Origin: Sporothrix humicola
Taxonomy: Eukaryota; Ascomycota; Sordariomycetes; Ophiostomatales; Ophiostomataceae
Assembly (NCBI GenBank): GCA_021396245.1
Contig: WNYE01000003.1
Location: forward strand, 186,001-250,000
Direction of reading: 5' to 3'
Length of the DNA: 64,000 bases
The notes beneath the pieces were generated by a model, which saw only the letters and a program-made list of their open reading frames with translations, was not told where the DNA came from and made no database searches. A program made the translations under genes and the position numbers. Below, piece after piece: positions 19,310-28,307 of this stretch. The number at the start of each line of letters is the position of its first letter. Position 1 is the first letter of the stretch.

Positions 19310-20412
19310 TCTTGGTGGTTTTTCTCGTTTCGTGTCTGCTGACCGCTCTGCTTCCGCCACACAATCACCAAGACGACGCCAGCCAAATATAAACATCAAA
19401 AGTAAACAAAAGATGTCGACGACGAACAAGACGAGAACACGAGCAAAATTCAATCAAATTTTATGAACCTTCTTATTGCAATCGCCTCTTTTTCATGTCG
19501 TCGTTTTCATCTCGACTTCTTCTCGCCCAATGTCTCATTCATCCCCGTGTGCTCGAGCAAACCTAAACTGTGGATCCTCTCTCTTCGGTCCCGCCGCACT
19601 GACACTCTTTTCTTCTTTTATGGAGGAGGGCTTCTTGTGTTGCACTTTTTTCAAATCATATTTCTATTTCCATGACCCGAAATAAATGCTCGTTTTACTT
19701 CTTCTGTTCATCGGCTCTTGCTTGCTTTTTACCGTACAATTCATTTAAATGTCTCGCCTCAAGTAATAGTGTTCAATAGCTCCATGTTGATTTCCTTTGC
19801 TTTGAATAACATTTATTTTTTCGTTGTCCTTTTCTTTTCACAGTCACTTCCGGCTTCCTGTACAGCAGCTGCTGATCGCTATGAAGTCACGAATTGGACC
19901 GGAAAAAATTGACATTGCCGAGACAAAGATTCATCTGAACAAGAATATCTGGCCTCTGGGCGTTTCTCATCCATGTCATTATTCATTACAGGAATTCTAT
20001 TATTGCTCCATTCTATCGCGATCCAGCACCTTCATACTTTTTTTCCTTCCCCAAATTCCCCCAACATTTCCCCCAAAGTCCTTATGCTGCCCTCCCTGTT
20101 CTTCTCCACGTGGCGCGTTCAATCACCCGCAGCCACTGGCTTCCCGAAGGCCTCGCAAACCCCTGTGTCGCGATGGACCAGGGTGTTTGCGCGGTGCGTT
20201 TGTCTTCATGCTCGCTTTGAAAATCGCGGCACGCGTCTGCGTGAACAAGATCGGGTTTCCTGGTAAAAATGCATGTTGGAGCAGGCTCTGCGGCCTGTTC
20301 ATCCCGTGTAAGATATTGGGAAAGAGTAAAAAGGCGGCTCGGTAGGAAGACGAGCTGATATTTTTTTGTTTCTCGTCCAGCCTCCTTAATATCTGCTTTG
20401 TAACATTCAGAC

Positions 20413-20470
20413 GGATGGATATTTGAATAGATGAATATTCCATCCAATATCCCGTCCAGATATTCCGCCC
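20413..20470. repeat. Hairpin followed by three degenerate 12-13-bp tandem units
   Basis: GGATGGATATT (20413-20423) is nearly the reverse complement of AATATTCCATCC (20434-20445). That arm is the first of three similar units, followed by AATATCCCGTCC and AGATATTCCGCCC. Confidence 0.6.
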
Positions 20471-20714
20471 TTATTCAATATTGAGCGAAGCGGACACGGC
20501 ACGTTTTTGACGTCGCGTCTCATTGTGAACGCGATGTAGACAAGACGGGCTACTTTTACACGAAATCACATGACAAATTATGTAATCGTGTGCTCATCCG
20601 AGCAAAGTCGAGATGCTCTGACGCAACTGCCGACTCGGGTTTGCCCCAAGCCCGTCGGACCGAGATAGTGAGATAGGTTTGTCGTATGAGTGAGTCAACG
20701 TTTTTATATACACC

Positions 20715-21890
20715 TCACTCACTCTCTCGCTCGAAAATGTCATCTCGGCGCAAAGGCCGTGTCCCGTCGTTGAGCACCATCGCCTCGCGGTGTTGGCGTC
20801 GAATACGCTGCTCTTCACGGGAGCTCTGGCTGGGTGGCCGAGGTTGTCTCGTGCCGTCTGACTCTGCCGCACCTATGGCCGTTTCTGGCACCGCGTTCTC
20901 ATCTCCGTCTTCATTGGTAGCACTGGGAGGGTTCTCTGTGGCCATCTCGACAGCTTCCATACCGCTTGGTCGAGCCCCATCGACCGTCCCGTTAATTGAC
21001 GATGAGTGCTGGTCCAGATGCTGAGGAGAGTCTAGAGGTGAAGGCGGTGGTTGTAGTTGCAACAGCTCGAGCTGCTTATGCTGATGCGAGCGTTGGCCCC
21101 TACGTGCAAACGCTGGCGGTGGTGGGTCAACTAGGCCAGCCTTCTCCAGAGCACTGACGCCAACCACCGTATCCAGAAGCCGGCGGCAAATATCGGCGAT
21201 GCGATTGTCTCGGTGCCGCAAGAACGCTTGGAAGTTCTCGCTGCGCTTTTCTGGCGGGCCCCATCTCTGCTTGGCCAGCCATTTCTCGACAAATTTGGCG
21301 CGCACGAGCAGGTCGACGTCGAATTTGTCGGTCAGCTGAGCCAGGAACATGAGACACAACTTCTCGGAAATATCGCGAAGGTAGTAGTCGTCAAAGTAGA
21401 TATCGTCGATAATAGTAGCTTCGTCGCCCTCTTCCTCGTCGTTGCTTGCGGCCAGACACTGCTCGAGCGAGCGGACAAACGCCGAGAAGCCTTCGAGCGT
21501 GTTGAGCCGGTGCATTGTCGTCTGGTCCGTGAGCATGGCCAGCGCGCGCAGGCTCATCATCCTCTCGTCGTAGGCTGGCCGGCTAATGCCCCAGAGCAGG
21601 CGGCTCAGTGTGGCATCGTCATTAATGGCGCGGTCGCAGACGATCTTAGCGGCCGTCTCGCGGATGGAAAAGTTGTAGTGGTCAAGCAGGCTGTTCAGCG
21701 TGTCGAGGGACAGCGAGTCCTCCGTGTCTTGCGTGATGTATTGCGTCTTGGGCATCTTTGGGAAGACAACGCTCGATCTGTGGTAGGGCTCAAGAGCCGC
21801 GCTGACGCCCACGAACAAGCCGAAGGTGGCGGCGGCCATGAGGCCGAGACCGAGGATTTGTTCATATCGGATGCCCGAACACCACGACAT
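20715..21890 (-). CDS. Membrane-anchored fungal protein of unknown function with ARM-like helical region
   Basis: A 391-residue protein. The start is the ATG of MSWCSGIRYEQ; upstream in-frame codons begin with TTG. One hydrophobic segment near residues 10-32 (QILGLGLMAAATFGLFVGVS) would anchor the N-terminus in a membrane. Residues about 55-280 are helix-rich with an armadillo-like rhythm (TLNSLLDHYNFSIRETAAKI, MSLRALAMLTDQTTMHRLNT, ISEKLCLMFLAQL), including an acidic loop EEEGDEATIIDDIYFDDYY. The last third is Pro/Gln/Ser-rich and ends in a basic-acidic segment RRQHREAMVLNDGTRPLRRD. I do not recognise a named family; the conserved-looking core and ordinary codon use argue for a real gene. 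It shares a 466-bp divergent promoter region with NOP14. Confidence 0.78.
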   Translation of the reverse strand: MSWCSGIRYEQILGLGLMAAATFGLFVGVSAALEPYHRSSVVFPKMPKTQYITQDTEDSLSLDTLNSLLDHYNFSIRETAAKIVCDRAINDDATLSRLLWGISRPAYDERMMSLRALAMLTDQTTMHRLNTLEGFSAFVRSLEQCLAASNDEEEGDEATIIDDIYFDDYYLRDISEKLCLMFLAQLTDKFDVDLLVRAKFVEKWLAKQRWGPPEKRSENFQAFLRHRDNRIADICRRLLDTVVGVSALEKAGLVDPPPPAFARRGQRSHQHKQLELLQLQPPPSPLDSPQHLDQHSSSINGTVDGARPSGMEAVEMATENPPSATNEDGDENAVPETAIGAAESDGTRQPRPPSQSSREEQRIRRQHREAMVLNDGTRPLRRDDIFERESE

Positions 21891-22356
21891 GGTCGGGGGT
21901 GAGGGAGTGCGAAAATGCCGATGGTGGCCGTCGTGATGACCAGTCGGGATGGACTGAGATGACGATTGTATGAGGGAGCTCAATTAGACCAGTAGCTAGC
22001 TCCAGCGGTTTGATCAGCTATGAGGCGCTATGGAGGCCTAAGCTTTTAGGCCGTTTCTGCCTTTATTGACCGCTTTCATTCTGCCGCCCAATTGTACGAT
22101 AAGATAAGCCATACAGAAAAAAAGTTGTATGGATCCACTAAAAAATTCGAGGTCCTTCCTGCCGTTCTGGAGAGTAGCAAAATCGTCTTTGCAGACTACC
22201 GAAACTTTGTTGTTCGACGACAACCTCCACGACAACGGCCAACAATCGGATTGGTACGACAACCGATACCCTCTCGACGTTCTTATACTCAAACCATTTG
22301 ACTCCTCGATAAATCGACTGTCAATCTCCTTCAATCCCCGAGACCAACCACCCAGC
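21891..22356. promoter_or_regulatory. Divergent promoter region (helical-repeat membrane protein / NOP14)
   Basis: 466 bp between two start codons transcribed away from each other. A double GATA site GATAAGATAAG lies at 22098-22108. A TCCACTAAAAAATT stretch near 22133-22146 shares its CCACTAAAA core with the hairpin arms near 1.85 and 3.64 kb. The function of these words is inferred only. Confidence 0.5.
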
Positions 22357-25296
22357 ATGGCTGGCTCGCAGCTCAAGAGGCTCAAGGCCTCGCTGCTCGA
22401 CCAGGGCATTATCGGCCCGCAAAAGTCCAAGAAGCAGAAGAAGCAGGCCGCCGAGGAGGCCCGGGCCAACCAGGCAGCCGGCCGCGGCGACAAGCGGCTC
22501 AAGAAGTCGGCGGCCCTCGAGACGATCCGCGAGCAGTTCAACCCGTTCCAGTTCAAGATGAATGCGCGCGGCCCCAAGTTCCCTGTCACCAGCCTCAAGT
22601 CGGCCCAGGTCCCTGAGAGTTTACGAGGGATCAAGGGCCGGCCCACAGTGTCGCTGTCGCGGGGCGAGGAGCGTCGGCGGGAGACGTTGTTGCTGGATAT
22701 GCAGCGGCGGAACAAGGTCGGCGGTATTCTGGATCGGCGGTTGGGCGAGCACGACCCGAACATGACGGCCGAGGAGCGTGCCTTGGAGCGCTTCACGTTT
22801 GAGAAGCAGCGCATGCACAACAAGCGCGGCGCCGTGTTTGACCTGGAGGACGACGATGGCGCGATGCTGGACGGCGCCGACGACGGCGGCCTGACACATG
22901 GCGGCAAGAGTCTGTCACTCGGCGACCTTCGTACTCGTCAAAAGCTTGAGGAGGACGGCGAGGACGACGACGAGCTTGTTTTGCGCGGCGAGAAGGACGA
23001 CTTTGAGGAGGATGACCTGATGGCCAGCGACGAAGACGACGATCCAGAGCGCGCGTTTAAGAAGAGACAACTCAAGCGTATGCGGGAGGAGCTGTTCGGC
23101 GACAAGGAGGGCGCTGGTGCTGCAGGCGAAGATGGCGCACCCGAGCGCAAAAAGTCCAAGAAGGAGGTCATGGACGAGGTGATTGCCAAGTCCAAGTACT
23201 ACAAGTACGAGAGGCAGCTGGCCAAGGAGAACGACGACGACGTGCGCGCCGAGCTCGACAAGATGCTGCCCGAGCTGCAGCAGATGCTCTCCACAAAGCC
23301 TCTGAAGCCCGCACCACAATCCAAGGAGGTGGCTCCCATTACGGGCGCACCATTCGACAAGGACGCCTTCGACAAGACGTACGACGTGCGGCTGCGGCAG
23401 CTGATCCAGGACAAGAAGGCGGAGCCATCGCAGCGCACCAAGACCGAGGAGGAACTGGCCGAGGAGCAGTCAGCACATCTCAAGAAGCTCGAGGAGAGCC
23501 GGTTGCGGCGCATGAATGGCCAGATTGGCTACGATGAGGGCGGCAGCGACGACGAGAGCGAAGATGGCGGCAAGGGCAAGAAGAAGAACAAGGAGAAGGA
23601 GCCTGTTCCTGACGGCCCTGCTGTCCAGATTATCCGCGAGGACTACGAGGAGGACGAATTCAACCTTGGCAAGGGTATCAAGGTCAAGCACACGGCGGCC
23701 GAGCTAGGCTTTGACGATGAGGACGATTTCCTTATCGATGACGACCTTGTCTTTAGCGGCTCGGAAGTCGATGTGGATGAGAGCGACGAGGACGACAGTG
23801 ATGCCGAGGAGGGCAGCGGTGCTGAAGACGATTACAACGAAGAAGACGACGAGTTTATCAGCGGCCTGTTGACGGAGGACGAGAAGAAGAACGCAGTCTT
23901 TGCGAACGCAGGAAAGCTTCCCTCAACAGCAGCCAAGGGCCTCGACGACGATGGCGTGCCGTATACCTTCCCCTGCCCACAAACACATGCAGAGCTGCTT
24001 GTGGTTTTGGAAGATGTCCCCGTCGCCAAGTTGCCAACTGTCGTCCAGCGCATTCGTGCGCTTTACCACCCCAAGCTAGACCACGGCAACAAGGACCGTC
24101 TTGGCAAGTTTGCTGCAGCCCTCGTCGAGCACGTTGCCTACATGGCCAGCAGCGACGAGCCGGCCTACGCAACGATCGAGAACCTTGTCCGCCACATCCA
24201 CTCGCTCGCAAAGACGGTGCCAGCTGAAGTGGCCATTGCCTTCCGCACGCATCTTGCCGCCATGGAGGGCATCGCCATTGGCGAGGAGTCGAAATCCAAG
24301 GCCGGCAGCCGTGCCCTGGCCTTCAACTCTGGCGATCTGGCCATCCTGACTGCCGCCGGCTCCGTTTTCCCCACATCCGACCACTTCCACCAGGTCATCA
24401 CTCCCGCTATGCTGACCATGGCTCGCTACCTCGAGCAGGCACCGCCACGCTCGCTGGCCGACTATGCCACGGGTCTTTATGTTTGCACGCTCATGTGCCA
24501 GTACCAGCGCCTGTCCAAGCGGTACGTGCCCGAGCTTGTCAACTATGTTCTCAACACGTTGTTAGCTCTCGCTCCAGTCGGCTCGGACGTTCTGTCCAAC
24601 CCGGCCACTGGCCACTTCCCTGTCCACGCACCTGCCCGTGGTATCCGCATCGAGAAAGCACAGTCTCTCAAGGCAGTCCGCAAGCTGCGGGTATCTGACT
24701 GCCGGCCGACGGAGGACAGCTCCAACGAACTCAAGACGGCCCTCTTTAGCACTGCTCTCGCTCTGCTCAATGATGCCGCCACCAACCTGTGGACCGGCAA
24801 GGCTTCATTGTACGAGACTTTGGAGCCCTGCCGCGATGTCCTCCACCATCTGCGCACAACCACAACGGTCCGCAGCCAACTTCCCCCTTCCATCAACAAG
24901 GAGGTCGACCGTCTCGCCACCCAGATCGACGCCTCCCAACGTCTGGCCCATCTGGCCCGCCGCCCCCTCGAGCTGCACCACCACCGCCCGCTCGCCATCC
25001 GCACGTTCATCCCGCGCTTCGAAGACGAGTTCGACCCGGACAAGCACTACGATCCCAACCGCGAGCGTGCCGAGGCTGCCAAGCTTCAGGCCGAATTCAA
25101 ACGCGAACGCAAGGGCGCTCTGCGCGAGCTGCGCAAGGATGCCCACTTTATGCAGCGCGAGAAGCTCAAGATGAAGAAGGCCAAGGACGCCGCGTACGAG
25201 AAGAAGTACAAGCGCCTCGTGGCCGAGATCCAGGGCTCAGAGGGCTGCGAAGCCAACGCCTACGAGCGGGAGCGGCAGGCGCGGAAGCGGAAGTAG
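22357..25296 (+). CDS. NOP14: Nucleolar protein Nop14 (SSU processome)
   Basis: Nop14 is an essential U3 snoRNP/90S pre-ribosome component needed for 18S rRNA maturation and 40S assembly; in yeast it works with Noc4, Emg1 and Utp proteins. The 979-residue single-exon product matches the family. A basic N-terminus (MAGSQLKRLKASLLDQG) is followed by the diagnostic block KSAALETIREQFNPFQFK and the RRRETLLLDMQRRNKVGGIL region. The middle is extremely acidic (EEDGEDDDELV, EVDVDESDEDDSDAEEGSG), and the C-terminal half is alpha-helical with the family ending FEDEFDPDKHYDPNRERAE, then a Lys/Arg-rich tail that probably includes nucleolar localisation signals. I chose MAGSQ because it begins the conserved region; the 76 open codons upstream look like leader. 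RCL1, another 18S factor, lies 21 kb away, probably by chance. Confidence 0.96.
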   Translation: MAGSQLKRLKASLLDQGIIGPQKSKKQKKQAAEEARANQAAGRGDKRLKKSAALETIREQFNPFQFKMNARGPKFPVTSLKSAQVPESLRGIKGRPTVSLSRGEERRRETLLLDMQRRNKVGGILDRRLGEHDPNMTAEERALERFTFEKQRMHNKRGAVFDLEDDDGAMLDGADDGGLTHGGKSLSLGDLRTRQKLEEDGEDDDELVLRGEKDDFEEDDLMASDEDDDPERAFKKRQLKRMREELFGDKEGAGAAGEDGAPERKKSKKEVMDEVIAKSKYYKYERQLAKENDDDVRAELDKMLPELQQMLSTKPLKPAPQSKEVAPITGAPFDKDAFDKTYDVRLRQLIQDKKAEPSQRTKTEEELAEEQSAHLKKLEESRLRRMNGQIGYDEGGSDDESEDGGKGKKKNKEKEPVPDGPAVQIIREDYEEDEFNLGKGIKVKHTAAELGFDDEDDFLIDDDLVFSGSEVDVDESDEDDSDAEEGSGAEDDYNEEDDEFISGLLTEDEKKNAVFANAGKLPSTAAKGLDDDGVPYTFPCPQTHAELLVVLEDVPVAKLPTVVQRIRALYHPKLDHGNKDRLGKFAAALVEHVAYMASSDEPAYATIENLVRHIHSLAKTVPAEVAIAFRTHLAAMEGIAIGEESKSKAGSRALAFNSGDLAILTAAGSVFPTSDHFHQVITPAMLTMARYLEQAPPRSLADYATGLYVCTLMCQYQRLSKRYVPELVNYVLNTLLALAPVGSDVLSNPATGHFPVHAPARGIRIEKAQSLKAVRKLRVSDCRPTEDSSNELKTALFSTALALLNDAATNLWTGKASLYETLEPCRDVLHHLRTTTTVRSQLPPSINKEVDRLATQIDASQRLAHLARRPLELHHHRPLAIRTFIPRFEDEFDPDKHYDPNRERAEAAKLQAEFKRERKGALRELRKDAHFMQREKLKMKKAKDAAYEKKYKRLVAEIQGSEGCEANAYERERQARKRK

Positions 25297-25684
25297 ACGA
25301 CGGTGTAAAGGGTGGGATAAAAGTTGGGTTTTGGCCGCCGGTGTTTGCATATTTATCTGTTGGGATTATTGTTCATATTTCTTTATTTTATTGGCATCGC
25401 ACATTGCATACAGTGCATATTATATTCATTTTCTTTGCGTCTTTCAACCTTAGATCACCACAAATGCTGGGATAAAATACATCATTTATTCATTGGAAAT
25501 TCAACGATCACCACGGAGGCATCACCTCAAGTCACAAAGCACGTAGTGAATGTAAACCTAAAGCAGTTTTATTGAAGGCCCTTTTGAATTTACTCCTTAT
25601 GCTGTACAACGCAAATAAAAAAACATTAAAGCAAATGAGAAATGCACTCGTCCCTATCCCATCATTACTTCCACCCCTTTTTGT
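25297..25684. other. Convergent 3' intergenic region (NOP14 / RFC2)
   Basis: 388 AT-rich bases with several AATAAA-like words on both strands; it reads as the two facing 3' UTRs. No gene seen. Confidence 0.6.
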
Positions 25685-27014
25685 TTACTTCTCTCCCATA
25701 ATGGCCGAAATCCGCAGTGACAAGTCGAGAATTGACAAGTGCTCGTCGGCACCATCCACCAGCCGCTTGTCCACCTCGGAAAACACCAGCATAATCCGGT
25801 TCTTCTGTGCGTCTGGCACCGTGTCGTCGTACACAATCGACTGGTACAGCTGCGAAACCACTTGGCCTGCACTCCAGCCGTCAGCCACCAGATCTTCGAC
25901 CACCTCAGACACAGGTTTGTATGTTGCGCCCGTGCCGGCGTTCTTCTTGGATGGCCGGATCGCCGCCACCAGGGTGTCGATTGTGCTGTCGGGGATCACG
26001 CCGGCAATATCCTCGACAATCTGCACTGTCACAGGTGGCGTGTTCAGCGTCTCGCCGTCCACATCGTCCACGTCCATCTCGTCGGCCGCGGCTGCCGCCT
26101 TTGTCTTTTTTGACTTGCCCGTCGACTCGACCGCGCCCACCAGCCGTGCCGCACTCTGCAGGTACGTAATGGCCTTGCGCAGATCGCCCTCGCTGCACCG
26201 GATCAGCGCGTCCACAGCACCCTCGGCCAGGGGGACACCCTCCTCGGCCGCGATGTGCTCCAGGCGTGCCCGCGCGTTGCCCTGGTCCAGGCTCTTGAAG
26301 CGGAACTTGCTGCAGCGACTGGCCAGCGGGTCAATGATGCGCGTGACGTAGTTGCAAATCAAACAAAAACGCGTAATCTTGGAGTACGTCTCCATGGTCC
26401 GGCGCAGCGCGCTCTGGGCATCCTGGGTCATGGAATCGGCCTCGTCGAGCACAATCAGCTTGAACGGCGGGCACGGGTAGCGGCTCTTATAGCCCGGCGG
26501 CGGGTTTGTGAGCTGCATGCGGGCAAAGTCCTTGACCTTTTCGCGGACAATGGCAATGCCGCGCTCGTCGGAGGCGTTGAGCTCGAGCACACGGGACTTC
26601 ATGAACTCGGGTCCGTAGAGCTCCTTGGCGAGAGCGAGGATTGTCGACGTCTTACCCGTGCCGGGCGGACCGTAGAAGAGCATGTGAGGGAGCTGTAGAA
26701 CGCAGGAGTATCAGTATATAGACGGGCGTGAAAAAATATCGGGAAAGCCATGTCAACTTACATTGGATGCTTGCAGTGTCCGCTGCAAAACGGTGACGGT
26801 GTGATCTTGGGCAGTCACGTCGCTCAGCGACTTTGGCCGGCTGTTATTGTCAGTTCTGTGCCCTTTCTCGTTTCTATACACCGCCGCATCCTCGTACGCA
26901 CTATTTCTCAACCCATGGCTGTGCACGCGGAGTCTCTGTCGTCTGCTTGTCGTTTTTGCCGGCGCCGCTCGCAGCCGCCTGCTTCCGGGCCTTGAGGTCG
27001 AAGAAGCTGGCCAT
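25685..27014 (-). CDS. RFC2: Replication factor C subunit 2 (clamp-loader AAA+ ATPase), three exons
   Basis: A subunit of the RFC pentamer that loads PCNA onto primed DNA; ortholog of yeast Rfc2 and human RFC4. Exons 27014-26902, 26840-26762 and 26692-25685 encode 399 residues. Intron 1 (61 nt) has donor GTGCGT and acceptor AACAG and restores WVEKYRPKSLSDVTAQ. Intron 2 (69 nt) has donor GTAAGT and acceptor CTACAG and joins TLQASN to LPHMLFYGPPGTGKT. Motifs in order: RFC box WVEKYRPKSL, Walker A GPPGTGKT, LELNASDERGI, Walker B VLDEAD, SRC arginine-finger region PLASRCSKFRF, sensor-2 region SEGDLRKAITYLQ, and the C-terminal collar helices. The N-terminus MASFFDLKARKQ resembles a PIP-like motif, an inference. 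A Lys/Ala/Asp insert (GKSKKTKAAAAADEMDVDD) is longer than in yeast. Divergent from DOA10. Confidence 0.96.
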
Positions 27015-28307
27015 TGGAGGTATGGATGGAAGATTCGTGTGATTTTCTTATATGTAGTAAGAACCACTCAATTTGGTATGGATTTGTGACGTGTGTATAC
27101 TCGTGGCTGCGTGCTGTCGTATAATGAGGTTGATGCTGGCTAGTGGAAGCTCGTGAGAAAACCACAGCAAAAAGCACTTTACGCGTCGAGGCGACGCGCC
27201 AGGAACGCTCCCAGCAAAACGGCGGGCAAGTGGGGCTAATAGGCACCATGGAGTGTAGGTAGTCGGCTTCTGTGCAAATATTATTATATTCACTATACTT
27301 CACCTTGACAGCTCACAAACTAACTACCACCACTCGCTACACGCAATTAGCTTGTGTGCAACCTGGACAGTAGCCCAAATTATTCCAATCATCACTCGCG
27401 CTTTTCCTCTCGATATACAATTTCTGCAAATGACTGCTCTCGTGCATCTACTAGAGCATCGAAGACGTCGTCACTGATATTTAGCGGTTACAGCCACTAA
27501 AGGTGCTGTAAGGAGCTGCCTGTTACCAAAAAGCGGGGCCTTTCGAGCTCGGTTACCTCTCCTCGGTCGCTGGTTTTTCCGGGGGAGCATTACCTCCGCC
27601 CAACAGCGCGTATTCACCGAAATTGGTACGGACGCCACCCAGCTGGTCGCTGTTTCCCTACCAAAATCCCCAAAACAATGACCTAATCCACCAGTGCAAG
27701 AGCGACCTAGCAGAGCACGCGCAGAGGCAACAGAAGGCAATAGAAGGGAAGGAGTGATCAGTCCAGGCCGTTGATTTGGCGATCCCTTTCGGTACATTTG
27801 CAAGCCTGCACTTTCCGCCTTCCTCACGCTCTCCTCACTTTTCTCTCCTCGACAACATCTCCAGCATTGAACATCGCGACGACATTCTTTTCCTTTCTTT
27901 GTTTTCTTACGCCGTCGCCATTCGCATTGATACCAACTTGCTTTTATCTTTTCTATTTCTACTGTCAATACGGAGTACTGTGTCTCTTGTCATTCGACCC
28001 ACCCAACTCCGCCTTGCAATCTTCACTATTCGATCCTCCTCGATTTCCCCTCGAATTTTGAATTTGTTTTCAGGTCCCATTTCTCTTTCCCGACGACAAT
28101 CTAGACACACTATATCAGTCGACCACGCGATTACCGACAGACCTCCCTCCCTTCGGTTCACACGTCGTCGCTGTCTCGGAATGAGCCCTTGAACAGCATC
28201 CCGCTCGCTCCGGCGCAATCCGTCTTTTTCAACAAAAACTTCCCTTTTCTCTCTCCCACCGGGGACGGGCCCCCCAATCCGACATCCCGATTGATCGTCC
28301 GGTCACG
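27015..28307. promoter_or_regulatory. 1.3-kb divergent region (RFC2 / DOA10)
   Basis: No supported gene. A small hairpin TTACAGC-(10 nt)-GCTGTAA lies at 27488-27511, its loop carrying CACTAAAG. A TACGGAGTAC motif lies at 27969-27978. From about 27790 to 28270 the plus strand is CT-rich, consistent with the DOA10 leader. Confidence 0.5.

Larger units (their letters stand above)
16557..20714. other. 4.2-kb gene-free region upstream of the CLIP-170 gene
   Basis: No supported gene. From about 17410 to 17990 the plus strand is nearly pure purine (GA-rich), so the minus strand is CT-rich, as in long leaders or promoters of fungal genes; the long minus-strand open frame across it is Phe/Ser/Leu low complexity. 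Further along are a GACAGA microsatellite, a TGCA-rich cluster (19220-19309), a forkhead-like TGTTTAC near 18426, a CACGTG near 20107 and a nested inverted/tandem repeat at 20413-20470. Confidence 0.6.

Noticed and set aside
27776..28192. Plus-strand frame of 138 codons upstream of DOA10
   Set aside because: Lies in the CT-rich leader, Ser/Phe/Ile low complexity, and stops before the DOA10 start in another frame.
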